Below the pieces are notes generated by a model that did no database searches, was not told the origin of the DNA, and was given only the letters and a program-made list of their open reading frames with translations. A stretch of 12,748 nt of DNA from Podila epigama (lineage: Eukaryota > Mortierellomycota > Mortierellomycetes > Mortierellales > Mortierellaceae), in NCBI GenBank assembly GCA_015679605.1, contig JAAAVE010000858.1:1-12748 (forward strand). The letters run 5' to 3'. A program made the position numbers and the translations under genes. This document shows positions 1 through 9,600 of the stretch, piece by piece; the first letter of the stretch is position 1, and each line of letters opens with the position of its first letter.

Positions 1-171
1 AAAAAAAAGGTAAACAGCAAAGTAAAACTATATGCATATTCATAGGACAGACACAGAGAACAGACAAAAAAAAAAAACTGCTCAAAGATTCTCTCTCTTG
101 GTAGGAATGCTGTTTCGATTTTTTTCGGATTCGCAATGGGCTCATGTGTATATAAAAAAAGTGGATAACAT

Positions 172-260
172 AATAAAATGCCATATTTTTCATTAAAAAC
201 ACGAAACACTTTACATACCCCTGTGTATGTTTTTATCGTCTATTTTGTAGACGAAATAAA
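172..260 (+). terminator. Possible polyadenylation signals of a gene left of the window
   Basis: AATAAA occurs at 172-177 and again at 255-260, each in AT-rich sequence, and a T-rich stretch follows at 280-310. This would suit the 3' end of a plus-strand gene lying before position 1. No coding sequence of such a gene is visible, so this is only a possibility. Confidence 0.2.
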
Positions 261-329
261 CAACAAGAGCACTTTTTATATTTTATTTTTTCATTATTGT
301 TATTTTTCCACCTTAAACCGTCCTAGCAA

Positions 330-361
330 AAGAAGAAGAAGAAGGAGAAGAAGAAGAAGAG
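330..361. repeat. GAA/AGA purine tract
   Basis: About ten AGA/GAA triplets with one GGA break; uninterrupted purine on the plus strand. Confidence 0.8.
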
Positions 362-492
362 TGCACAAAGGTGAAGAAAAAAAGAAGGCTTAATTGACTT
401 TATTGGAAGTGTCTTTGCGCTCTTGATTACAAACAAAACATCATCACCATCCTACAAAAAAAAAAAGAAAGCTTGACCAGTGCGTACATGGT

Positions 493-541
493 CACTCACA
501 CTCACACACACACACACTCTCTCTCCTTCTCTCTCCTTCTT
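493..541. repeat. CA/CT-rich microsatellite
   Basis: CACTCACA and (CA)n pass into CTCTCTCCTT repeated twice. Confidence 0.8.
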
Positions 542-811
542 TGAGAGCAGCCCTATCCTATCTCCTTGTTGTCATGGTGCCCCTTCCTCCTCCTGAACTG
601 TGCGACATTACGAGAAATTGTAATTTACAATTTTACAAATTGTTGCATCAATTAGACAAAAAAGCGTGGAAAAAAAATTGCTAGTAGTAATAATGGTCAG
701 GCCATTTCTGCTTTTTGCACTGCCTCTTTTCTTTTCTCTCTCTCTCTCTTTTGGTGCATGATCGTCAAAAAAAACGCACTCAAAGAGGAAAGAGGGTCCG
801 AGAAGGAATTT

Positions 812-846
812 TACACACACACACACAGACCGCGCGCGCACCGCAC
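812..846. repeat. (AC)7 followed by alternating CG run
   Basis: ACACAC tract at 813-826 followed by CGCGCGCGCA at 831-840. The alternating purine-pyrimidine pattern could favour left-handed DNA. Confidence 0.7.
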
Positions 847-1279
847 CGGGTGTGCACGGGAGGGGAATGGTATACAGTATACATGCATGTACCATTTTGG
901 TCGGAACCCTATGCTGCCTTAATATCATGATGTATGCATGGTCATGTATTTGTATTTGTATCTTGTCTTGCACAGTCTTTTTTTGTTGTTGTTGCCCTGT
1001 TTTGCATGTACCAAAAGGGCCATACAACTGACTGCACGGTGCGCAAAAAATAAAAAAGAAAAAAGTCATTTTTCGCGTCCTTCCCTTCATGTCTATTCTA
1101 GGGGGTCACCGAACCAAGGAGAAATAATGACAACAACAACAACAAAAAATAATATCCGTTGAAGAGAGGGGGGAATGCCAGACTGCGGACAAGTTCACAA
1201 AGGGAGAGAGGGGAGGGGAACAAGGGCGGACACGTTGTCGTACACATAATCAGACACATGGACACACACACTACGAATA

Positions 1280-1306
1280 CACTACATACACTACATACAC
1301 TACATA
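1280..1306. repeat. Three tandem 9-bp units CACTACATA
   Basis: Perfect units at 1280-1288, 1289-1297 and 1298-1306, followed by a CA run. Confidence 0.85.
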
Positions 1307-1923
1307 CACACACACCAAAGTACACATGGGTGCACGGTGCACGTCATTTTTTTTTTTCTTTTGCGTCCCCTCCCCTTCGTTGATGACATTGACAACGTCA
1401 GCAAACGATGACAACGAGGCATTTTTTTTGACAAGATGTATAATCCATGCCTACAAGAACAAGAGAAAGATATAGGTAGAGAGAGAGAGAAGGAGAGAAA
1501 CCCTTGTTTTTGTAAAAGCTGTCTGTAAAGGGCTACAATTGATTAAAAAAAGCAAAAAGGTCCACACGGGACCCCAATTAGCTCTTCATTTTTTTTCTGT
1601 TTGATGTAATTTCGGAGGAACGTTGGTAGAGATGGATGGTCACCGGCATATTATTATGACATACATTCCTTGTAGAGAAAGAGTAATATGCATAAAAAAA
1701 AGAAAGATGGCAGGGCAAAATAAAAACAATAATGCTTCTGTGTCAAAGATGAAATGGCCGCTATGCCGTTTGCTATGACGGCGAGGGGAAGGAGGAGGTA
1801 GACGGTTTAATGATCCTCCTTTGGATGAAATGGGTATGGTACTGTGCAAAGTACTGTACTGAACTGTGCAGGTGCATGGTCCGCTCCATAAACAAAAATA
1901 TCATCAACATCATCAACAACAAC

Positions 1924-1939
1924 TGCTGCTGCAGCAGCA
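1924..1939. repeat. CTG/CAG palindrome
   Basis: A perfect 16-bp palindrome TGCTGCTGCAGCAGCA. Outer AACTG and CAGTT could extend the hairpin with a small bulge. Confidence 0.75.
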
Positions 1940-1949
1940 ACAGTTCGGC

Positions 1950-2002
1950 TTGACTATGACTACGAACCATGACCACGACCATGACCATGACTATGACCAT
2001 GG
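1950..2002. repeat. Imperfect GACCAT/GACTAT hexamer repeat
   Basis: Degenerate 6-bp units (GACTAT, GACCAC, GACCAT) run through the stretch. Confidence 0.65.
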
Positions 2003-2394
2003 CCAATGTCAACAAACAAAATAAAAATACTCTTATTTTTTGAGAGCATTGGTGAACATCCGTCCCCTTTCTCCTTCCTTTCCGTTCTTTCATCCTTTAG
2101 AAGAGGAAATTGTGAATAATAATGTTACAAGAATTGCTTTTTGGGACACACACTTCACTTCATTATCAGCCTCAGTCCTTGTCAATAAGGAAGGATGATC
2201 ATGGAACACGGTGCATCTCCATCTCACCCAAGAGATCATTGTTTTTTTTTCTTTGTCCAACATTGAATATACACTCTACAAGGTAAGTACGTCCAAGAAC
2301 GGACAATGGAGATATACACTCGCATCTCCCCATGTACATAATACACACACATTATACGCATAGATACGCATACGCACTCGCTCGCACATTCGCC

Positions 2395-2413
2395 AAAAAA
2401 AAAAAAAAAAAAA
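2395..2413. repeat. Poly(A) run, 19 bases
   Basis: Uninterrupted A19 on the plus strand. Confidence 0.9.
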
Positions 2414-3118
2414 GTGGAGACAAGATATTTTGTGCGGGGCTGGTTGCCTATCTATGGTATCTCTAGTAGGTAGTATGAATGAACGGCTAGATGAAGTAGG
2501 CATGTCTAGAGGTTGCACAGAAAACACAATGTGGAGAAGAAACAAAACAACCAACATAAACACAAACACAGATACACACACACACACAAAAAAAACCTTC
2601 TCCTTGTGACATTATTCCAATGCTCGCGTCTTTGTGTGTATGTTATTATGCTCTACAACACTGTTGCGCCCAATTGCCTCAATGGCGACCCAACCAACAG
2701 CAACGACATCGTTAGCGAAAACAGCACAAAAAATAGCAACAACAACAAAAACAAAAACAAAAAATAAAAAAGATCAGGCCATTCTTGAGGAATATACATG
2801 GTATCCCCCCATACGGAGGGTGGGGTAGATGCGAGAGTTTAAAAACCATCCATTATAGATCGAACCATGGAACGCGTCTTTTTTCCATGGTAGCTTTGCC
2901 TCGGTAGTTCTTTGTTTAAAAGTCGATGCAATAATGAGTTCCTCCATGGGCAAAAAAAAATCCTTCCCAAACGCCCTAACGCGTTTTATTTGGATAAAAA
3001 ACTAGAGAAAACTCGTGCGATATGTCTATGCTTATCTGTTGGGGGAAAAAGGAGGTTAGCGAGGACGAGTAAGAGAGAGAGACGACCATGTGGCATTCTT
3101 ACCTCCCATGGGTCAATG

Positions 3119-3138
3119 CTCTCTCTCTCTCTCTCTCT
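3119..3138. repeat. (CT)10 microsatellite
   Basis: Ten perfect CT units. Confidence 0.9.
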
Positions 3139-3269
3139 TTGTTGTGGCGCATCCTTTTGGAAGAGATCCGCACTGACACCTGCCCATGCCCAAGCTCACA
3201 CTGCTTTCTCCCCTTGCCAATGCTCCAAAAAGACAAGGTCAGGAGCTTGTGATAGTCGAGAGCCAAAGA

Positions 3270-3294
3270 GGGGGGGGGGGGGGGGGGTGGGGGG
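3270..3294. repeat. G18-T-G6 tract
   Basis: Eighteen consecutive G, one T, six G, then an A run. Strong potential for G-quadruplex or triplex structure; also prone to length error in sequencing. Confidence 0.9.
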
Positions 3295-3527
3295 AAAAAA
3301 AGTGTGAATGTGGCACGCGCGTGTGTCTGTTGTCATTATTCCCTTCTCACCCTCATTCATCGCTCAGTCTATCTCTCTCTCACACACACACACTTTTTTT
3401 TTTCTGAGCATGGCCAAAAAAAAAAAGAGAACGTTTTTCGTTGGTTGTAGGTTGAAGGCAGGGGGTAGGGAGGCAAGGAAAGATATGAGTGAGTGTCATA
3501 TGCTGGCGATGATTTGAGTGTCTACAG

Positions 3528-3610
3528 CAATTGCAACAGCGACAGCAGCAGCCATAGCTGCAACAAACAAACAAGCAAACAAACAAACAACAACAGCAAC
3601 AACAAGCCAA
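3528..3610. repeat. CAG/CAA/CAAA-rich tract
   Basis: Runs of CAG, CAA and CAAA units. It reads as simple repeat in every frame. Confidence 0.7.
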
Positions 3611-3745
3611 CAAAAAAGAATCTCCTTCATCTGTTTGCTTGTCCATCCTTGTCTTGACTGAAAAGTTCCTTGATCTGACAAGACCAAGCAAGCGACAAGC
3701 CTTCAAAGCATATGCTTCGCACACACAGGGGACAATGTCAATGCC

Positions 3746-3862
3746 ATGAGAGACAGATAGACAAATAGACAGATAGAAGGATTAGACTGGAATAAAGATA
3801 ACATTGACAGATATGACAGACATGACAGACAATGTCAGACAGACAGCCGACATGACATGACA
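3746..3862. repeat. GACAGA / TGACA motif cluster
   Basis: Many copies of GACAGA, ATGACA and AGACAGA within 117 bp, irregularly spaced. Confidence 0.75.
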
Positions 3863-4170
3863 AGAGACCATTGGTGGAAATGCATCCTTGTTATTCCCTA
3901 CACTTGCATGCAGACGCCATGCCAACTGAATTGTTTTTTCCTCCCCCACCCCCCCTCATGCCTATCTCTCTTTTGTTTCTCATTCTCCATGCCGCGCGTG
4001 TGCGAAGCTAACTGACACAATTGTCCCGTTTTTTTTGTGGTTTTGAACGAGGGTGACTAGTCCGTTGTTTTTTTTGACCGTGGGATCATTCCTTTAGCTT
4101 CCCTTGGCTGGTTTTCGCATTGTTTTTTTTATTTGTCACCCCATTCTTGAATATGCCCCCTTTTGTGCTT

Positions 4171-4206
4171 GAGTGAGTCCTTGAGTGAGTGAGTGAGTGA
4201 GTGTGT
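4171..4206. repeat. GAGT array (plus orientation)
   Basis: GAGTGAGT units, with two early interruptions. Confidence 0.8.
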
Positions 4207-4381
4207 CCTGTAGATGTCTACAATGACAGTGTGCAGATTAAAGTGGAGTGAGGTGTCGAGCTACGCGTGGTGTCGAGTGAGTAGGTGGGTGAGAAGAGGG
4301 AGAATGAGCATGTTGATAGACAAGAGGACGAGTATGAATGGAGTTTTCTCACTCGTAAACATAACACTTGCCAACACATAT

Positions 4382-4437
4382 TCACTCACACTCACACTCG
4401 CACTCACATACTCACACTCTCTCACTCTCAATCACTC
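4382..4437. repeat. CACTCA array (opposite orientation)
   Basis: TCACTCACACTCACACTCGC and similar units; the reverse-complement sense of the neighbouring GAGTGA arrays. Confidence 0.75.
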
Positions 4438-4804
4438 TTTGTGTGCGTCAATGTGTGTGTGTTTATGTTCGTTCTGTGTTGTGTATTGTGTTTTTTGTTG
4501 TGTGTTGTGTGTTCTAATAATAATAATAAAAATTCGTTTGACAAACACATTGAATAGACAAACAGCAGCATGTACCTTTTCACAAGTACCACCCCTTCAC
4601 TCCCACCTTTTTTTTTTATTCTCTCTCTCTCCCCTGGCATTGGGCCTAACTCAGTCGATGCTTCTCTTTTGTAAAGTATCAGCAGTCCTGCTATCACCAT
4701 GGATTCTTGTCGACATGATGGATGGAATAGGCATTTGATAGAGAGTTGAGCGAGAGAACATGGGGTGAAGCAATGAGAAAAGTGAGATGAGTTTGTGTAT
4801 ATAA

Positions 4805-4912
4805 GAGTGAGTGGGTGAATGAGTGTGTGTGTGTGTTTGTGTGTTTGTATACAAGTGAATGAGAGTGAATGAGAGAATGAGTGAGTGACTGAGTGAGTGA
4901 GTGAGTGAATAT
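4805..4912. repeat. GAGTGA / GTGT array
   Basis: GAGTGA and GAATGAGT units around a (GT)n core. Positions 4894-4910 are the exact reverse complement of 5139-5155. Confidence 0.8.
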
Positions 4913-5082
4913 GTGTGCATGTGGTGAAAGGTGAAATGGTGGTGACGAGTGGCTACACTTGTGAACTGAATAACGGCCCTCATTCATAAAGGATTGTGGA
5001 GCAGAACAGCAACAAAAACAGAGCAGAAACGCACTTTAAGCGGGGTACGGTACAATACAGATACACGGTACGGTACTCATTC

Positions 5083-5107
5083 GAAGTGAAGTGAAGTGAA
5101 GTGAAGT
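5083..5107. repeat. Five tandem GAAGT units
   Basis: Perfect 5-bp repeat, five copies. Just upstream, GGTACGGTAC occurs twice (5044-5053, 5067-5076). Confidence 0.85.
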
Positions 5108-5116
5108 GTGCTCACT

Positions 5117-5212
5117 GACATCCACTCACACTCAGTCCATTCACTCACTCACTCATGTATTCACTCGCTTGTTCACTCTTCAATTCACTTGCATTCACTC
5201 ACTCACTCATTG
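5117..5212. repeat. CACTCA array with 18-bp direct repeat
   Basis: ATTCACTCACTCACTCAT occurs at 5139-5156 and again at 5193-5210. Confidence 0.8.
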
Positions 5213-5279
5213 ACTTCAACATTCACTCGATAGTCAGTCAGTCTGTCTGTCGATGAATTGACATGTTGTTGTCATGGGC

Positions 5280-5352
5280 TGTCTGTCTTCATGTCTGTCT
5301 GTCTGTCTGCTTTATCTTGTCAATGACATGAAGACAGACATGAAGACAGACA
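5280..5352. repeat. 21-bp perfect inverted repeat (hairpin)
   Basis: Arm 5280-5300 is the exact reverse complement of 5332-5352, with a 31-nt loop. The right arm lies inside the 12-bp tandem array. Confidence 0.85.
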
Positions 5353-5386
5353 TGAAGACAGACATGGAGACAGACATGGAGACAGA
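5327..5386. repeat. Five tandem 12-bp units
   Basis: Units CATGAAGACAGA at 5327-5338, 5339-5350 and 5351-5362, then CATGGAGACAGA at 5363-5374 and 5375-5386. No spacers, so not CRISPR-like. Confidence 0.9.
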
Positions 5387-5428
5387 TAGGGTCCCTGCCT
5401 GACAGCCATTGCCATCCTTGCCAACACG

Positions 5429-5436
5429 TATAAATA
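5429..5436 (+). promoter_or_regulatory. TATA box, candidate core promoter of the zinc-finger gene
   Basis: A perfect TATAAATA lies 43 bp after the end of the 12-bp repeat array. The next stretch is a pyrimidine-rich leader with no ATG until 6013. Transcription would be expected to start about 30 bp downstream, near 5460. This gives a leader of about 1.2 kb before splicing. It is the best core-promoter element in the window, but a start nearer the ATG cannot be excluded. Confidence 0.5.
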
Positions 5437-5977
5437 CAGCGCCCTTTGTCCTCGCCCGTCAAAGGGCGTCCGTTGGAAGGAGCGATTATCTCTTTTTTTT
5501 TTTTTCTTTTTTCTTTATACTTTTTACTATTACATTCTTCATTATTTTCATATCTTTTGTTATCCTTTCAACTTGTCCACCTTCTTGTCCATATCTTCCA
5601 TCCATCCACCTTGCCTTGTTGCCCCTTCATTCGCTGCCTGACTGACCCCATTTCTCCATTGACACACACCAAACCAAACCAAACCAAGTCGTCACTTCAA
5701 ACAGCCACCAACGACTTTATTTTGCCCTTCCGCCTGCCTCGTCGTCATTGTCCATTGCCCCTCTCTTTTGCTCTCCACTTGTTTGGCTTACAGCACATTC
5801 ACACTCACACACTCACACACTTTGCACAAAGAAGAGAAACATACACCAAACAGGACAAATATCCCTCCTTTTTTCCCTTTCCTCTTCCACTCACATTTAC
5901 ACACTCGCACTCACACACTTGCACACGACTCATCCCACTTTCAACTCAAGAAAGAAAGAAAAAAACTCAAGAAAAAG

Positions 5978-6596
5978 GTGAGACTCCAATCGACATCCTT
6001 CGAGTGACGTTGATGACGATGTTTCTCCTTTATGTCTAATTGCCCACATGGAATTTGAAAAAAAAAAGATACTAACTTTGCTTGTCTCACCTTTAAATTT
6101 CCATTGTCCAATCCATCCATTGTCCATTATCCATTGTCCATGGCCATTATTGTCCATCCATTGACCATCCATTGAACCTCAATATCCATGGGTTATCTCT
6201 CTATCTAACTTTTGAACACTTGCCTGCTTCTTTGTTTGCTTCTTTCTTCTTGACTTTTTTTGCTGCCTGTCGGTGATTGCTCGCTTGTTTTTGCTCCCTT
6301 TTTTTTATTTTTTTTGCTCGCCGCCGTGATCTGTCTTCACGCTAGCATCACCTTTTTTTTTTATATTTCTTTTCTCTTCTTTCTTTTGCTGATCTCTCTT
6401 TGTTTTGGTTGAATCTCATTCCTCCACTCTCATTTGCACTCTCATTCATTCACCTTCATTCATTCATCCACTCTCACCCTCACTCATTCATCCATTCATT
6501 CATTCAACCACATACAAAACAAACACAAACAACCCACAACAACAACAAAAACAACAACATCCAATACAACACCAATATTTCTTTCTTTCAACACAG
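5978..6596 (+). other. Putative 5'UTR intron of zinc-finger gene
   Basis: Donor AAG|GTGAGA, branch-like TACTAAC at 6070-6076 and CTAAC at 6205-6209, and acceptor CAACACAG at 6589-6596. Between 6070 and 6594 the strand contains only one AG dinucleotide (6344-6345), although AGs occur freely in the leader before the donor. That resembles an AG-exclusion zone. All ATGs between the TATA box and the start codon (from 6013 to about 6190) fall within it, so the spliced leader would lack upstream ATGs. Inferred only; the AG at 6344-6345 is an alternative acceptor. Confidence 0.45.
6098..6176. repeat. CCATTGTCCA repeats in the putative 5'UTR intron
   Basis: CCATTGTCCA at 6101-6110, 6117-6126 and 6131-6140, followed by degenerate CCATTGACCA units. 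Confidence 0.7.
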
Positions 6597-6640
6597 AAGG
6601 AAATAGGTTCATCCCCACCACCCCCTAGAAGACATCCAAC

Positions 6641-9600
6641 ATGCATTCTAACAACACTCAGGTCCAGGTCCAAATCCCGGCCTATTATGCCCTCGGCAGC
6701 GTCGCCATGAGCTCTGGCATCGCCTTTGGCGGTGGAGGCACTGATTCGGGTCCCACAGACGCACATCACCACCATCACAACCAGAACCAAGGCAATAGTA
6801 ACAATACCAGTAACAACAACAACAACAACCACTTTGCTGCACCCATCCATCCTTACCATCCTTCACAATCTCAGCATCCCCATCCTCAACAACACCCTCA
6901 TCCACAATACGCTTCCACAACCAACACTGCCTTCCCTACCTACCCACCTTCCATCCCATCCTCCACCACCCCTCACCATCCAAATGCCTATCACCCTTAC
7001 CATCATGACCAACTCAAGGCCTTTCCTCAACAGATCGACATTTACCAACCCCCACCCCAGACACAAGAGCAAGATCTGCTGAACCCCCTCATGCACCGTC
7101 ATCTCAACAACCACGCGAGCAATTACCATGCCCCGTACCATTATCATCATAGCCATCATCACAACAATTCGAGTTATTACCATAATTCATCCAAGCCATT
7201 GCAACAACAGCAGCAGCAACAGGCACAACAACAACAACAGCAGCAGCAACAACAGCAACCACAACCACAACAACAACAACAGGAGCAACAACAACAGCAA
7301 CAACAACAGCAACATGAAGAACAGTCAAGTGCTTCGACACCAACACCCACTGTCACCTCAACAATGACAACCATATCAACAGCAAGCACCCCTTCCATGT
7401 CCTCATCTCACTCCTCGACCATGAACGGTACTCCATCTTCGACCCCAATGACCAACAACCGTCATTCATCCCCTTCTACCCCTTCGTCCTTCCACATCCC
7501 ATCCTCGCCTGACCAGCTTGCCCTCGGTTTGCCCACCTGGACAAACGGTATGTCTTTTTCTCTGTCCGATGCACTCTCTTTTCTCCAATTGTTTCTTCTA
7601 TGAGGCGACACGCAATGTGGACTCATTCTCTTCATTTATCTTTTTTTTACTCGGTTGAATGTACACAGCTCCGGAGCAACAGGGCCATCATGGTCAGCCA
7701 GCTGCAGGTGCGCGTGACTACATGAAGGGCGATCGCGCTGCCTCTTCTTCTCCGTCGTATTATCAACAGTATAGGTATGTGGCCAAAAGAACCTTACGCT
7801 CCTTCTGTCTGTTCCATGTTCATGATTGAGAAGGAGGGGGGGTTTTCCATAATAGCCGGTGTGTAATGTGCCTCAACTCACATTGTCATTATCATTTCAT
7901 TGTTGTATTGGCTAATGGTGTTAGTGTGTCTGAAGAGTTCCAATCTACGCCTCAGGATCTACTTGGTAAGTTGCAGTCCATCTAGCCCTTTTTTTTTTTT
8001 TTTTTTTTTTTTCTGTTTGCTGTTTGGTCACACACGGACAAAAACACACAAAACACACGCCCATCCATCCACAAACCATACACAGAACATACACACAAAA
8101 CACATACACATACACATCAATCGAGTCATTTTTGCAACGGTGAAACACAACAACAACAACAAGAGTGACTACAACTGCAACGACAAACAACAACAAAACA
8201 AAACAACATCCAACAAAAAGCAGCTAGAACTCCTTTGTTTGGCCATTCCAAAAATGGATCACTCACCGTCCAACTCTCCCACGGCTCTCTTTTTATCTTT
8301 GCCACACACATTCACTCACTCACACGCAAACACACACACACTCACTCCATTCACTCCACTCACAAAACACATCTCACTTGACTGGCCAACCTTTTTTTTA
8401 TTTTTTACATTTTTTCGTCTCCCTCACCTGTTGGCGCTCCGTCCATTGGCCATTGGCTGGTGGCATGGTCACCTTTTTCTTTTTTTTCAATGTCCCACTG
8501 TCCAATGTCCCGCCACTTGCTTTCTATCTCTTTTCACCTACCCTTTGTTACTTCATACACACACTACACTATTCTCATTCATTCACTCACTCAGGCACTC
8601 ACTCAGGCACTCACTCAGGCACACACTACACACACACACACAGAAATGAACTCTCTTTTTTCCATTCAATTGCTCCTTCCCTACTCTCCACTCTTCACTC
8701 ACTCACTTTGTCATTGTGCATCGGGAATCGAATGACCCGACGAGAGTGTCAGCCATTTTATTTAATTTGAACACACACAACACACAACAACACAACAGAC
8801 AACACACAACAGACACAACATTCACGCACTCTAAACAGTTCAGGGTCAAACTATTTTTCTTTGTATTACATGAGCAATCGTTGTCGTTGTTGTTGTTGTT
8901 GTTGTTGTCGTTGTTGTTAGCTGTTGTTGTTGCTGTTGTTGTTGCTGCTGTTTGCTGACTGCTCTCATCAGACCACCCTTTCTCTTACCTCACCTTCACC
9001 CTCACCTCATCCATCTACACCTTTCCTACCTTTACAACTCCTTCTTGTCCTTGTGCTCACTTGCTCACGTGCTAGCCACCTTTCTCCCCCTTCACCAAAC
9101 ACCAACATGATCGGGTACAAGTTTCCTTCCCACTTTTCCATTCATCCCCTTTTTCCTCACTTTCTATTTCTTTCTTGACAAGAGGTTAAAGTTGGCGATC
9201 GGAACTAGAAAGCTTTGAAGAAAAGAAAAAAAAAAAAACTGACCAACCGACCGAGATCGGGAGATCACTGTGAGCATCCCAACCTCTTCTCCCCCTCCCC
9301 CCCTGGTGCCCATGTGGGTGGAAAAGGGAGCATGTGTGTGCTCGACAACGTTTGGGTGCGCTTATTTGCCTGGTGGGAAAGTGGTCAAAAAAGAAAAAAA
9401 AGACCAACTCCTCCGACAACATTTTGAACAATGAATGACATGGATACCATGATTCATAACATTACCCATGTCCCTAGTAGCCCTAGAACTACTTTTTCCA
9501 TCCCATGTCAATCTATCTCCACTCCTCTTCTATTCTATTCTATCCTATCCTATCCTGTTATATCCACTTTCAATCTCATCTCATCTCATCTCGTCGCATT

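Larger units (their letters stand above)
1..5420. other. Gene-free, microsatellite-rich intergenic region
   Basis: Over 5 kb without a supportable gene on either strand. The open frames present (such as 608-1090 minus, 2912-3307 plus, 4214-4738 plus, 4651-4983 minus) translate simple repeats or arbitrary residues, have no recognisable domain, and offer no consistent splice joins. The region carries many homopolymer, CT, CA, GAA, GAGT and GACAGA tracts, listed separately where notable. It may act as upstream regulatory DNA of the zinc-finger gene or hold a non-coding transcript; neither is visible from sequence. Confidence 0.6.
5437..6640 (+). other. Pyrimidine-rich leader (5'UTR) of zinc-finger gene
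   Basis: C/T-rich, G-poor sequence with T runs (5494-5508, 6299-6316, 6353-6362), CACTCACA stretches at 5800-5820 and 5888-5920, TCATTCATTC repeats at 6440-6505 and CAACAA runs at 6530-6560. Frames across it (for example 5446-6039) are low-complexity and lack domain-like composition. ATG-free from 5378 to 6012 and from 6190 to 6640. Best read as transcribed leader with one intron. Confidence 0.45.

Noticed and set aside
608-1090. 160-residue open frame on the minus strand
   Set aside because: Cys/Phe/Arg-rich translation of CT, CA and A runs; no domain, no matching splice pattern.
3092-3125. Minus-strand ATGGGAG|GTAAG as a first exon of a reverse gene
   Set aside because: No acceptor with an open, non-repetitive exon could be found to the left.
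4214-4738. 174-residue open frame on the plus strand
   Set aside because: Made from CACTCA and TGTGTT repeats; hydrophobic stretches reflect TGTGTT and ATAATA repeats, not a membrane protein.
5327-5386. Tandem 12-bp units considered as CRISPR-like
   Set aside because: Units are contiguous without spacers, and the genome is eukaryotic.
5446-6039. 197-residue open frame on the plus strand, no ATG at its start
   Set aside because: Lies in the pyrimidine-rich leader, begins at a non-ATG codon, and is Phe/Ser/Leu/His low-complexity.
7177-7398. Poly-Cys/Val frames opposite the polyQ exon
   Set aside because: Antisense shadows of the CAA/CAG tract.
7989-8012. T24 considered as the poly(A) tail of a minus-strand retroposed element
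   Set aside because: No target-site duplication or recognisable SINE/LINE body found downstream; intron 3 is simple repeat throughout.
8717-8745. GGTCATTCGATTCCC on the minus strand, resembling a tRNA B box
   Set aside because: No matching T-stem, acceptor stem or A box around it.
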